Source: a virus. Taken from it: a stretch of 24,454 nt of DNA. The stretch covers positions 1 through 24,454 of IMG/VR virus record IMGVR_UViG_3300009108_000051, one strand, 5' to 3'. The position numbers and the translations under genes were made by a program. Shown here in pieces: positions 1-6,238 of the stretch (position 1 is the stretch's first letter; every line of letters starts with the position of its first letter). The notes below the pieces were generated by a model, which saw only the letters and a program-made list of their open reading frames with translations, had not been told where the DNA came from and ran no database searches.

Positions 1-130
1 CCATCGCAGTGGCTACGTAGCTCTGGAAGCATCAAAAGACCTTTTAGATAGAGCAGGTTACAAGCCTCCTGATCGTTCACAGGTAGCGGTTGGTGGTGAG
101 GTAAGTATCAAGATTGACTTGGGGGGGTGA
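1..130 (+). CDS. Terminase small subunit, C-terminal end (partial)
   Basis: An open frame enters from the left edge (codons start at base 2) and stops with TGA at 128-130, giving the last 42 residues of a protein. The visible part reads as a helix containing ASKDLLDRAGYKPPDR, followed by a short beta-like tail ending SIKIDLGG. A C-terminal 'LLDRAGYKPP' element plus an acidic or hydrophobic tail is typical, from memory, of small terminase subunits of podoviruses, which recognise the packaging site and hand DNA to the large subunit. The position upstream of terL agrees, although three other genes lie between. The DNA-binding N-terminus is outside the window, so the call rests on a short tail and on context. 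Confidence 0.5.
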   Translation, partial: HRSGYVALEASKDLLDRAGYKPPDRSQVAVGGEVSIKIDLGG

Positions 131-142
131 AAATTCCTCCTT

Positions 143-160
143 GGTAATCACGTGATTCCC
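143..160. promoter_or_regulatory. Palindrome with CACGTG core in the intergenic gap
   Basis: Bases 146-157 form a perfect 12-bp palindrome (AATCACGTGATT), extending to 18 bp with one mismatch (143-160). It lies in the 88-base gap between the partial small terminase and the next gene. It is not followed by a T run, so it is a poor terminator and a better candidate protein-binding site. The gap also holds an AT-rich stretch (about 179-207) leading into a good ribosome site. Function is unknown. Confidence 0.35.
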
Positions 161-218
161 CACTACACACACAGGTCTTAAAAAAGGTCATTAACATATT
201 TTTTTAAGGAGAAGGTAA

Positions 219-410
219 ATGTCTGAGATAACGACTGTAGCTGATTTGAAGAAGCGTATGCGTTTAGTTGTAAATACGTTGACTAAGGACTACGATGGTT
301 TTAATCATCTGGATACTATTGGTAAGAAGCTAGATGAGGTTGAGAGTCTGGTTGATTATATGACTGATAAATTGGATATGAGGGCTAGTAGAAATGGCGG
401 ATCTTCATAA
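219..410 (+). CDS. Small hypothetical protein, 63 aa
   Basis: Not recognised. The ATG start follows a strong ribosome site (AAGGAG at about 207-212) in an AT-rich leader. The product is charged and almost certainly helical: LKKRMRLVVNTLTKDYDG, then a heptad-like segment LDTIGKKLDEVESLVDYMTDKLDM that could form a coiled coil. It has no signal peptide, membrane segment or cysteine. Its end overlaps the start of the 472-aa gene by 17 bases, which suggests translational coupling. It sits between small and large terminase genes, so a packaging or capsid accessory role is possible, but nothing in the sequence shows it. Confidence 0.7.
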   Translation: MSEITTVADLKKRMRLVVNTLTKDYDGFNHLDTIGKKLDEVESLVDYMTDKLDMRASRNGGSS

Positions 411-1812
411 AGCAGCGAGGGATAAAGCTGTCGAGCGGTTAGAGGTAGGTGGTGAGGCTAGAAGTATGTCCCAGCCTGAGTGGTTGGCTTCACAATATAC
501 TCCTGATACTACTGCTGTTCAGCATGGTGTAAGGCAGGGTTTGGCTAATGCTATGGCATTGCCTCAGTTTGTTATGGATCTGGCTGATGCTCCCAATACG
601 TTTATTAGTAATGTGTTGATGGGGAAGCCTAGGCAGGATTATCTTAGGCGGTTTGATGCTGCCAGCAGAGCTTATGGTAGGGATATTACAGGGGCTACTG
701 AGTATGAGGACTTTGCTCGCACTCCGGGGAATATAGCTGGTGATCTGTCCTTGCAGATAGGGACTGAGGTAATGATGCCTCTTGGTGGCGGCTATACTGC
801 ATTAAGAGGCCCGAAGAAAGCTAGGGATTTAGGGAATGGGGTAGTTGATTATCTTGATCCTGGGTTTGATGAGTCTCGTAGGCGGTTTGGAAAGAATGTA
901 GCGGTAGGGACAGCAGCAATGGCTCTTGGTATTCCAGCAGCAAAGAAGGCAGCTAGTTCAGTTAAAGCAGCCGCCAAACCTCCTGCTGGCAAGTGGGACA
1001 AGATTATAGATGAGATCTACGATGCAAAGGATCCTCTTAGTCGGCCAGAGGGAAGCACGTTTCTTCGTGGAGATGTGGATGAAATAGCACGGCTTTACCG
1101 TAGACAGAGAATGGCTGAGGAATACCAGTGGGACAACATTATCCCTAGTCAACATAAAGGAGAATACCACGTAGGAAGAAGGGATACTGTAGTGGGTCGT
1201 TGGGATCATGAGTACGATGTACGTCAAGCAATGGGGCCAGAGAATTATGATCGGTTAAAAGAGCTGGCTTATATGCCTGATTCAGGCTTGCCTAGAGACA
1301 TGAAAGATTTCAGAGCTACTCGTCTCGATGAAGTTAGTCGATTAGGTCGGCTTAAAGGAAAGGCTATTATAAAGGCCAATCAGCGGCAAGCTGATCTATT
1401 AACCCCCGAGAATCGCGAAATCTATCGCAAAATGAGCGAAGAAGCCTCAGAGCTATTCGTTAGGAAAATGATGGGTCGTAGCGACGACTTATTCGAGTCA
1501 TTCCCTCATGATCTAGACAAGCGGCTCAGATACCTTGATGATGAAATAACACGGCTTTTACGTACTGATCCCAACGTGAGCGCATACCGTAGACAGAGAG
1601 CTAAGGCTAGAGCTGCGGATATTGGGGATGAATTATATGAGAAAGAGCGTCTAAGGCTTCTCCGTAGAGAAACGGATGCAGAGTATATGTATAATACGGA
1701 TACTGTGTATGACGATTTTTACGATGCAGACTTCTCTCGTGCTAATCTTGATAAAGCTACATCCGCTCTTGAAAGACACTTGGACATTGGGAAACAGGTA
1801 GGTCTGGATTAG
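394..1812 (+). CDS. Unrecognised 472-aa protein between the terminase genes
   Basis: Not recognised. The ATG has a GAGGG ribosome site about 9 bases upstream, inside the previous gene. The N-terminal third is mixed; residues roughly 105-195 are small, glycine- and alanine-rich and partly hydrophobic (IGTEVMMPLGGGYTAL and later VAVGTAAMALGIPAAKKAA), resembling the amphipathic or membrane-active stretches of phage ejection proteins. The rest is highly charged, helical and Arg/Lys/Asp/Glu-rich. It contains an in-frame internal duplication: DEIARL-YRRQR (from residue 229) and DEITRL, nine extra residues, YRRQR (from residue 383). It could be an internal virion protein encoded away from the main ejection block, but this is inference. 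The end is odd: another frame stays open past its stop into the next gene. Confidence 0.75.
   Translation: MADLHKAARDKAVERLEVGGEARSMSQPEWLASQYTPDTTAVQHGVRQGLANAMALPQFVMDLADAPNTFISNVLMGKPRQDYLRRFDAASRAYGRDITGATEYEDFARTPGNIAGDLSLQIGTEVMMPLGGGYTALRGPKKARDLGNGVVDYLDPGFDESRRRFGKNVAVGTAAMALGIPAAKKAASSVKAAAKPPAGKWDKIIDEIYDAKDPLSRPEGSTFLRGDVDEIARLYRRQRMAEEYQWDNIIPSQHKGEYHVGRRDTVVGRWDHEYDVRQAMGPENYDRLKELAYMPDSGLPRDMKDFRATRLDEVSRLGRLKGKAIIKANQRQADLLTPENREIYRKMSEEASELFVRKMMGRSDDLFESFPHDLDKRLRYLDDEITRLLRTDPNVSAYRRQRAKARAADIGDELYEKERLRLLRRETDAEYMYNTDTVYDDFYDADFSRANLDKATSALERHLDIGKQVGLD
1078..1110 (+). repeat. Internal duplication, copy 1
   Basis: Bases 1078-1097 match 1540-1559 at 18 of 20 positions, and 1096-1110 (TACCGTAGACAGAGA) match 1585-1599 exactly, all in the same reading frame of the 472-aa gene. 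In copy 1 the two blocks are contiguous. Confidence 0.7.
1540..1599 (+). repeat. Internal duplication, copy 2 (with insertion)
   Basis: This is the second copy of the element at 1078-1110. Here the two matching blocks are separated by about 25 extra bases, which add nine residues (LRTDPNVSA) in frame. The high nucleotide identity suggests a fairly recent duplication followed by an insertion or deletion. Confidence 0.65.
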
Positions 1813-1834
1813 TTGCTGGACTAACTGCCTATAA

Positions 1835-1850
1835 TGTTCCACGTGAAACA
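1835..1850. promoter_or_regulatory. Chromosomal-type parS site (ParB-binding sequence)
   Basis: The 16 bases TGTTCCACGTGAAACA match the well-known bacterial chromosomal ParB/Spo0J site (consensus TGTTNCACGTGAAACA); the halves are inverted repeats with one mismatch (C against T at position 5). The site ends at the base before the ATG at 1851, so it takes the place where a ribosome site should be. It lies in a 38-base gap between genes, so it is not forced by protein coding. With both strands and a few allowed variants, a chance match in 24 kb is of order one in ten thousand or less. Binding has not been shown. Confidence 0.7.
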
Positions 1851-2057
1851 ATGAGCTTCTTAACTAATCTATCCTATGATGACCTATCCCGCCTCAGAGA
1901 AGTTGCAAAGAAGGTCTTTCTTCAATACAACCCCCCGGAGTTCTATACGGATCGGGAGGCAGACAAGATCATTGAGGCTATGGGGCCAGAGATTATGGAA
2001 AGAAGACTCAAAGAACTTATCGACAGCCAAATGATGGGTGGCAAGATTGGGATATAA
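1851..2057 (+). CDS. Conserved-looking small protein upstream of terL, 68 aa
   Basis: No assigned function. The product starts MSFLTNLSYDDLSRLREV and continues with FLQYNPPEFYTDREADKIIEAMGPEIMERR, a compact, charged, helical protein; from memory, small proteins of this look occur just before terL in related podoviruses. ATG 1851 is the only usable start: no ATG, GTG or TTG occurs upstream in frame back to the stop at 1770-1772. There is no convincing ribosome site because a parS-like sequence occupies the 16 bases before the start, so expression may depend on coupling or on whatever binds there. Its last 20 bases overlap the GTG start of terL. A packaging accessory role is an inference from position only. 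Confidence 0.7.
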   Translation: MSFLTNLSYDDLSRLREVAKKVFLQYNPPEFYTDREADKIIEAMGPEIMERRLKELIDSQMMGGKIGI

Positions 2058-3600
2058 CTTCGAGTATAAGCCCTCTGGAGATACGATTAAGGAGTTTATG
2101 AAGGATGATTCCTTCTTTCGTGGTATTCGTGGCCCCGTTGGTAGCGGTAAATCTGTATCTTGTTGTGTAGAGATCTTTCGTAAGGCTGCATCGCAGAAGA
2201 AATCCCCTGATGGCAAGAGGAAAAGCAGGTGGGCAATAGTTAGAAATACTAATCCTCAGTTAAAAACTACTACTATTAAGACATGGATCGACTGGTTTCC
2301 TGAAGAACACTTCGGGAAGTTTATGTGGTCAGTTCCTTATACACATCGTATAGCAATAGGGGATATAGATCTGGAAGTCCTATTCCTGGCCCTTGATAGA
2401 CCCGAAGATGTAAGAAAATTACTCTCACTAGATCTTACGGGGGTGTGGGTAAACGAGGCTAGGGAGGTTCCAAAGACTATTGTTGATGCCTGCACCATGC
2501 GAGCTGGCCGTTTCCCCAGCATGAAGGATGGTGGCCCTAGTTGGTATGGGGTTATTTGCGATACGAATGCCCCTGAAGACGATCATTGGTGGCCTATTAT
2601 GGCAGGGGAATCTCCTATGCCAGATCATATGAATAGGGAAGATGCCTTGATGATGGTTAAGCCTGATGATTGGCACTTCTATACTCAGCCTCCAGGGATG
2701 ACAGAAGTAAAGAATGAGGATGGAGAGGTTGTTAGGTATGGGAGAAATATCAAGGCCGAGAACTATAACAATCTTCCTGCCGACTATTACCCTAAAATTA
2801 TTACGGGAAAGAGCAAATCATGGATAGACGTGTATGTTCTGAACAAGCTAGGAACAATCGAAGAGGGCAAGGCGATCTATCCGATGTTCAACGAGCAAGT
2901 ACATATAGCCAAAGAGAAGATTCACACAGATCCAAACTCGGATGTATACATTGGGATCGACTTCGGGCTTACCCCTGCTGCGGCATTTGCCCAACGTACT
3001 GCGTCAGGCAGGTGGACAGTGATTCATGAAGTAGTAACAACAGATATGGGAGCTGTTCGTTTTGCCGAACTTCTTAGGAATGAGATTTCAAGAGTGTGCC
3101 CAGATAATGAACTACATATCTATGGCGACCCTGCTGGTGACTTCCGAGCACAGACAGATGAAGTAACTCCATTCCAGATATTGAGAGCAAATGGGATCAA
3201 GGCTGTTCCTGCCCCCTCTAATGATCCGGTTCTGCGTATAGAATCAGTCCAGGCTGCTATGAATAGGCTAGTAGATGGCATGCCTGGCTTCTTGATTGAT
3301 AGCGGTTGCGTAACCTTGATTAAAGGTTTCCGTGGCGGCTATCACTACAGAAGGATTCAGGTGTCAGGAGAGGCTAGATACGAAGAGAAGCCTACAAAGA
3401 ATAAGTATAGTCACGTACATGACGCTATCCAATACTTATTCCTGGGGGCAGGAGAAGGTAGAAATCTTACGACTAATGCCAATAGACCAACTAGAGTATC
3501 TAACGGGAGAAAGAATTGGAGTATATGGGATCAGAGATCAGGCTTTGGGAAGCCGCGGGGATGGGACAAGACGAGCCGCCAGAATTCGACTGGATGGTGA
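2038..3600 (+). CDS. terL: Terminase large subunit (packaging ATPase and nuclease)
   Basis: This is the motor that translocates DNA into the prohead through the portal and cuts it. The ATPase half has a Walker A motif GPVGSGKS (residues 32-39) and a Walker B-like strand VWVNEAREV with N139-E140, the Asn-Glu variant being known in podovirus terminases. The RNase H-like nuclease half has its acidic residues in place: GIDFG (D308), YGDPAGD (D364, D368) and SHVHDAIQYL (D462). Length, 520 aa, is normal. The start is GTG 2038, overlapping the previous gene; the next in-frame ATG is at 2098, only 11 residues before Walker A, which makes the GTG the better choice. No truncation is seen. The 3' end overlaps the next gene. 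Confidence 0.95.
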   Translation: MARLGYNFEYKPSGDTIKEFMKDDSFFRGIRGPVGSGKSVSCCVEIFRKAASQKKSPDGKRKSRWAIVRNTNPQLKTTTIKTWIDWFPEEHFGKFMWSVPYTHRIAIGDIDLEVLFLALDRPEDVRKLLSLDLTGVWVNEAREVPKTIVDACTMRAGRFPSMKDGGPSWYGVICDTNAPEDDHWWPIMAGESPMPDHMNREDALMMVKPDDWHFYTQPPGMTEVKNEDGEVVRYGRNIKAENYNNLPADYYPKIITGKSKSWIDVYVLNKLGTIEEGKAIYPMFNEQVHIAKEKIHTDPNSDVYIGIDFGLTPAAAFAQRTASGRWTVIHEVVTTDMGAVRFAELLRNEISRVCPDNELHIYGDPAGDFRAQTDEVTPFQILRANGIKAVPAPSNDPVLRIESVQAAMNRLVDGMPGFLIDSGCVTLIKGFRGGYHYRRIQVSGEARYEEKPTKNKYSHVHDAIQYLFLGAGEGRNLTTNANRPTRVSNGRKNWSIWDQRSGFGKPRGWDKTSRQNSTGW

Positions 3601-4013
3601 TCTTTACGGATCGTGAAGAACTAAAGTGGTGGGATTATCTCTATCCTATACATACTAGAAAAGGATTTAGACACTGTTTTGCTCTTGGATACCAGCCTGG
3701 ATCTTATCATTGGATAATGCTTGATTGGACTTCCAGCCATTTGCAGCTATGGATTTATCATCCCTTGCAAGCTAAAGCCGTTATGTCTTGGGCAAAGAAT
3801 AGACCAGAGACTACTATAGTTTCCTATAGACCAAAAAAGAACAAAGGTTCCGTTTTTTCTTTTCCTATACTATACTGTGTTGAAGCAATCAAGCGGTTAC
3901 TCTCTATAAGAGGCTTTTTTGTGATAACTCCCTACCAACTTTTTAAGAAGATTATGGGAAGTGGGGGTACGATTATTTATCAAGATGGAGCAAAAAAATG
4001 GTTCGATTCGTAG
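3525..4013 (+). CDS. Possible permuted papain-like (NlpC/P60-type) cysteine hydrolase
   Basis: A 162-aa protein of uncertain function. It opens with DEPPEFDWMVIF and WWDYLYPIHTRKGFRHCFAL, then a beta-rich middle with WIMLDW, then FPILYCVEAIKRLLSI near the C-terminus and a final TPYQLFKKIM helix. A histidine in an early strand (H50, counted from ATG 3525) and a cysteine at the head of a later helix (C118) is the order seen in circularly permuted NlpC/P60 and papain-like hydrolases; this assignment is inference. A role in cell-wall cleavage or protein processing is possible. The start is uncertain: TTG 3516, ATG 3525 (GGAG close upstream) or ATG 3561; all overlap the end of terL. Confidence 0.7.
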   Translation: MGSEIRLWEAAGMGQDEPPEFDWMVIFTDREELKWWDYLYPIHTRKGFRHCFALGYQPGSYHWIMLDWTSSHLQLWIYHPLQAKAVMSWAKNRPETTIVSYRPKKNKGSVFSFPILYCVEAIKRLLSIRGFFVITPYQLFKKIMGSGGTIIYQDGAKKWFDS

Positions 4014-4198
4014 CTGATATTATTGGAGGTAAAGATAGTCCTCCTGCCCCTAGACCTGAGCCTGTAGTTAAAAAAGTAGCTGATAGTTCAGAAGCAAAAG
4101 CTAGAGCAAAGAAGCGTAGAGCTAGACTTGCAGGAGCAAAAGGACTTCTCTCTGGTGGCTTTAAGGGTTATGGCGAAAAAGATACTTTAGGAGGTTAA
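3998..4198 (+). CDS. Small basic protein with C-terminal TLGG tail (paralogue 1)
   Basis: This 66-aa protein has a Pro-rich segment (SPPAPRPEPVV), then a Lys/Arg/Ala helix (EAKARAKKRRARL), then LLSGGFKGYGEKDTLGG. It resembles the next gene in order and composition: a PPAP segment, an Ala/Arg/Lys helix ending in ARL, then a Gly-rich motif ending TLG. Small proteins like this between terL and the portal are common in podoviruses and may be virion components, but no function is established. It overlaps the upstream gene by 16 bases and ends one base before the next start, with AGGAGG at its end (AGGAGGTTAACATG) acting as ribosome site for paralogue 2. Confidence 0.75.
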   Translation: MVRFVADIIGGKDSPPAPRPEPVVKKVADSSEAKARAKKRRARLAGAKGLLSGGFKGYGEKDTLGG

Positions 4199-4199
4199 C

Positions 4200-4403
4200 A
4201 TGGGATTTTTATTTAGCAGCCCTAAACCGCCCGCCCCTGATCCAGAACTTGAAGCGTCACGTAAAAGGCGTGAAGAAGAGGCTAGAGCAAAACGTGTTGC
4301 ACAAGCTAAAGAACGTGCAGGGGCAACACAAGCTCGTCTTGAGAAGCGTGGCCGACTCTTCGGAAGCTATCGAGGCTTTGAGGATGAAGAAACTTTAGGA
4401 TAA
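4200..4403 (+). CDS. Small basic protein with C-terminal TLG tail (paralogue 2)
   Basis: This 67-aa protein has the same plan as its upstream neighbour: a hydrophobic start MGFLFSS, PKPPAPDPE, a long charged helix (ASRKRREEEARAKRVAQAKE), ARLEKRGRLFGSYRGF, and an end EDEETLG. The shared order and the aligned ARL, G-(Y/F)-(R/K)-G and TLG elements suggest tandem duplication and divergence. The start has an excellent AGGAGG ribosome site 8 bases upstream. The gene ends 3 bases before the portal. It is probably a minor head or head-tail component by context; there is no direct evidence. Confidence 0.75.
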   Translation: MGFLFSSPKPPAPDPELEASRKRREEEARAKRVAQAKERAGATQARLEKRGRLFGSYRGFEDEETLG

Positions 4404-4406
4404 GTT

Positions 4407-5966
4407 ATGGCAAATCCAAAACAAATTATTCAGCGATACAGTAAAGCTAAGTCTGCAAGACAGAATTGGCTGAATGTATGGCAGGAATGCTATGAATACT
4501 CTCTTCCTTTAAGGGAGAGTTTTTTCTTTGAATCTCCTGGTCAATCAAGGATGGATAAGATCTTTGATGAGACAGCAGTAGTAGGAGTTCAGGAGTTTGC
4601 ATCAAGACTACAACACGGCATTGTGCCAAACTTTGCTACTTGGTTTCGCTTGGAGCCTGGTTCAGATATTCCTGATGAGATGCGTACTGAAATACAAGGA
4701 CAACTGGATGAGATTACAGAATATGTAGGTCAGATTATTCAGCATTCCAACTTCTCTCAAGAAGCCAATGAATCATTCCTTGATATTGCAGTAGGTACTG
4801 CAAATATGTTGATTGAAGAGGGGGATGAGAAGAATCCTGTTAATTTCCTCTCTGTTCCTTTGTCACAGGTCATTCTGGATTCGGGGCCATTCGATGATAT
4901 TGATGGCGTATTCCGTGAACGCAATGTAAAAGGTAAAGATATTCAAACTATCTGGCCTAAAGCTAAACTATCTCAGGATCTAAAAGATCGCATCATTAGA
5001 AACCCTGATAGCAAGGTAAGCCTCATAGATGCTACTTATAGGGATTGGAGCAACAAGAAGGAGGAGGTTTATTATTACTGTGTTATTGATCTTGAAAGCC
5101 AGACTAAAATTGTTTCTGGTGAATTCAAAGGTGAAGGGGCTAGACCTTGGGTGAATTTCCGTTGGGCAAAGGCTGCTGGTGAGATCTATGGTCGTGGCCC
5201 CTTGATGAACGCTCTTCCTGCTATCAAGGTTGCTAACCTTACTACTCAATTAGTGCTTGAGAATGCTCAAATGACAATTGGTGGAATCTGGCAGATGGAT
5301 GATGATGGGGTAATCAATCCAGATACGATTGATCTTGTTCCTGGCACAATTATTCCCGTGTCTCCTAATTCTCGTGGATTACAGGGCGTACAATCCCCTG
5401 CAAATTTTGATGTATCTCAACTTATTATTCCTGCTATGCAGGATAATATTAGGAAAGCCCTTTATAATCAAGATCTTGGAAAGACTGATACAACTCCAAT
5501 GTCTGCAACAGAAGTGGCTGCAAGACAGGCTAATCTAGCAGAGATTATTGGTTCTGCTTATGGTCGCTTGCAAGCTGAGTTTGTAAATCCTGTACTTCGT
5601 AGGGTAATTTCTATCCTCAAAAAGCAGGGAAGGATAGATATTCCTAAAGTGGATGGGCGTGAAGTGAAGATTGTAGCTAAATCTCCATTAGCAAGAGCGC
5701 AAAGAAATCAAGATATTCTACAATTGACTAACTTTATTGGCATGATTACTAATACGATGGGGCCAGAGGCGGCATCACAGTTTATCAATGCTGATGAAGC
5801 AGTAAAACAATTGGCTGAGTGGTATGAAATTCCTCAGTCAATCGTTGTTGATCCTGCTGCAAGGAGGATCGCACAACAGAGGGCAGCTCAACAGGTGCAA
5901 GCAATGCAACCCGCACCTGAACAAGCTGGTGGTATGGCCGATGTAATGCAACAACTTATGCCATGA
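4407..5966 (+). CDS. Portal protein (head-to-tail connector)
   Basis: The portal forms the ring at the special capsid vertex through which terminase packages DNA and to which the tail attaches. The protein is 519 aa, close to T7 gp8. It starts QIIQRYSKAKSARQNWLNVWQECYEYSLP, the typical helical opening of T7-like connector proteins, followed by a segment for internal fold residues (RLQHGIVPNFATWFRLEP) and later EVAARQANLAEIIGSAYGRLQAEFVNPVLRR, the long helix of the crown or stem region. The C-terminus is Gln/Ala/Met-rich, as in many portals. It overlaps the next gene by 4 bases (ATGA). It looks complete. Confidence 0.92.
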   Translation: MANPKQIIQRYSKAKSARQNWLNVWQECYEYSLPLRESFFFESPGQSRMDKIFDETAVVGVQEFASRLQHGIVPNFATWFRLEPGSDIPDEMRTEIQGQLDEITEYVGQIIQHSNFSQEANESFLDIAVGTANMLIEEGDEKNPVNFLSVPLSQVILDSGPFDDIDGVFRERNVKGKDIQTIWPKAKLSQDLKDRIIRNPDSKVSLIDATYRDWSNKKEEVYYYCVIDLESQTKIVSGEFKGEGARPWVNFRWAKAAGEIYGRGPLMNALPAIKVANLTTQLVLENAQMTIGGIWQMDDDGVINPDTIDLVPGTIIPVSPNSRGLQGVQSPANFDVSQLIIPAMQDNIRKALYNQDLGKTDTTPMSATEVAARQANLAEIIGSAYGRLQAEFVNPVLRRVISILKKQGRIDIPKVDGREVKIVAKSPLARAQRNQDILQLTNFIGMITNTMGPEAASQFINADEAVKQLAEWYEIPQSIVVDPAARRIAQQRAAQQVQAMQPAPEQAGGMADVMQQLMP

Positions 5967-6238
5967 AGAAAAATTTATCGAAGAAGACTATAAAATTAAG
6001 TTCACCAGACGGAATCCAAAGATCTGAAGAAGTAGAGAGAAGGATTAACGAATCTCTTGCTCTCTGCTTCTCTGATAAAGCCGGAGAATATGCTTTGCAA
6101 TATCTCCGATCTATCTCAATCGAGCGTGTAATGGGGCCAGGATTAGATGCTAACTCTCTGATTCATATGGAGGGGCAGCGTTTTATCGTAGGTATCATTG
6201 AACAACGACTCAAACTAGCGAAGGAGAATCAGCCGTGA
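5963..6238 (+). CDS. Bbp19-like small phage protein
   Basis: This 91-aa protein has the pattern of the Bbp19 family (named after Bordetella phage BPP-1): a helix ending in ALCFSDKAGEYALQYLRS, a short variable region, then LIHMEGQRFIVGIIEQRLKLA. Members sit between portal and scaffold or capsid genes in many podoviruses; the exact role is not known to me, with a head-assembly function likely by position. It overlaps the portal by 4 bases at its start and the scaffold GTG by 4 bases at its end, so the three genes are probably translationally coupled. Its 3' end carries AAGGAG (6221-6226), the ribosome site of the scaffold. Confidence 0.75.
   Translation: MKKNLSKKTIKLSSPDGIQRSEEVERRINESLALCFSDKAGEYALQYLRSISIERVMGPGLDANSLIHMEGQRFIVGIIEQRLKLAKENQP

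Noticed and set aside
958-1227. Minus-strand open frames across the window (for example 958-1227, 1884-2216, 17609-17863)
   Set aside because: They lie opposite well-supported + strand genes, have no ribosome sites, and their products look like reverse-complement shadows.
1789-1795. GGGAAAC slippery heptamer near the end of the 472-aa gene
   Set aside because: The 0-frame codons are GGG AAA C.., not the G GGA AAC phase needed for standard -1 tandem slippage, and I saw no clear downstream stem.
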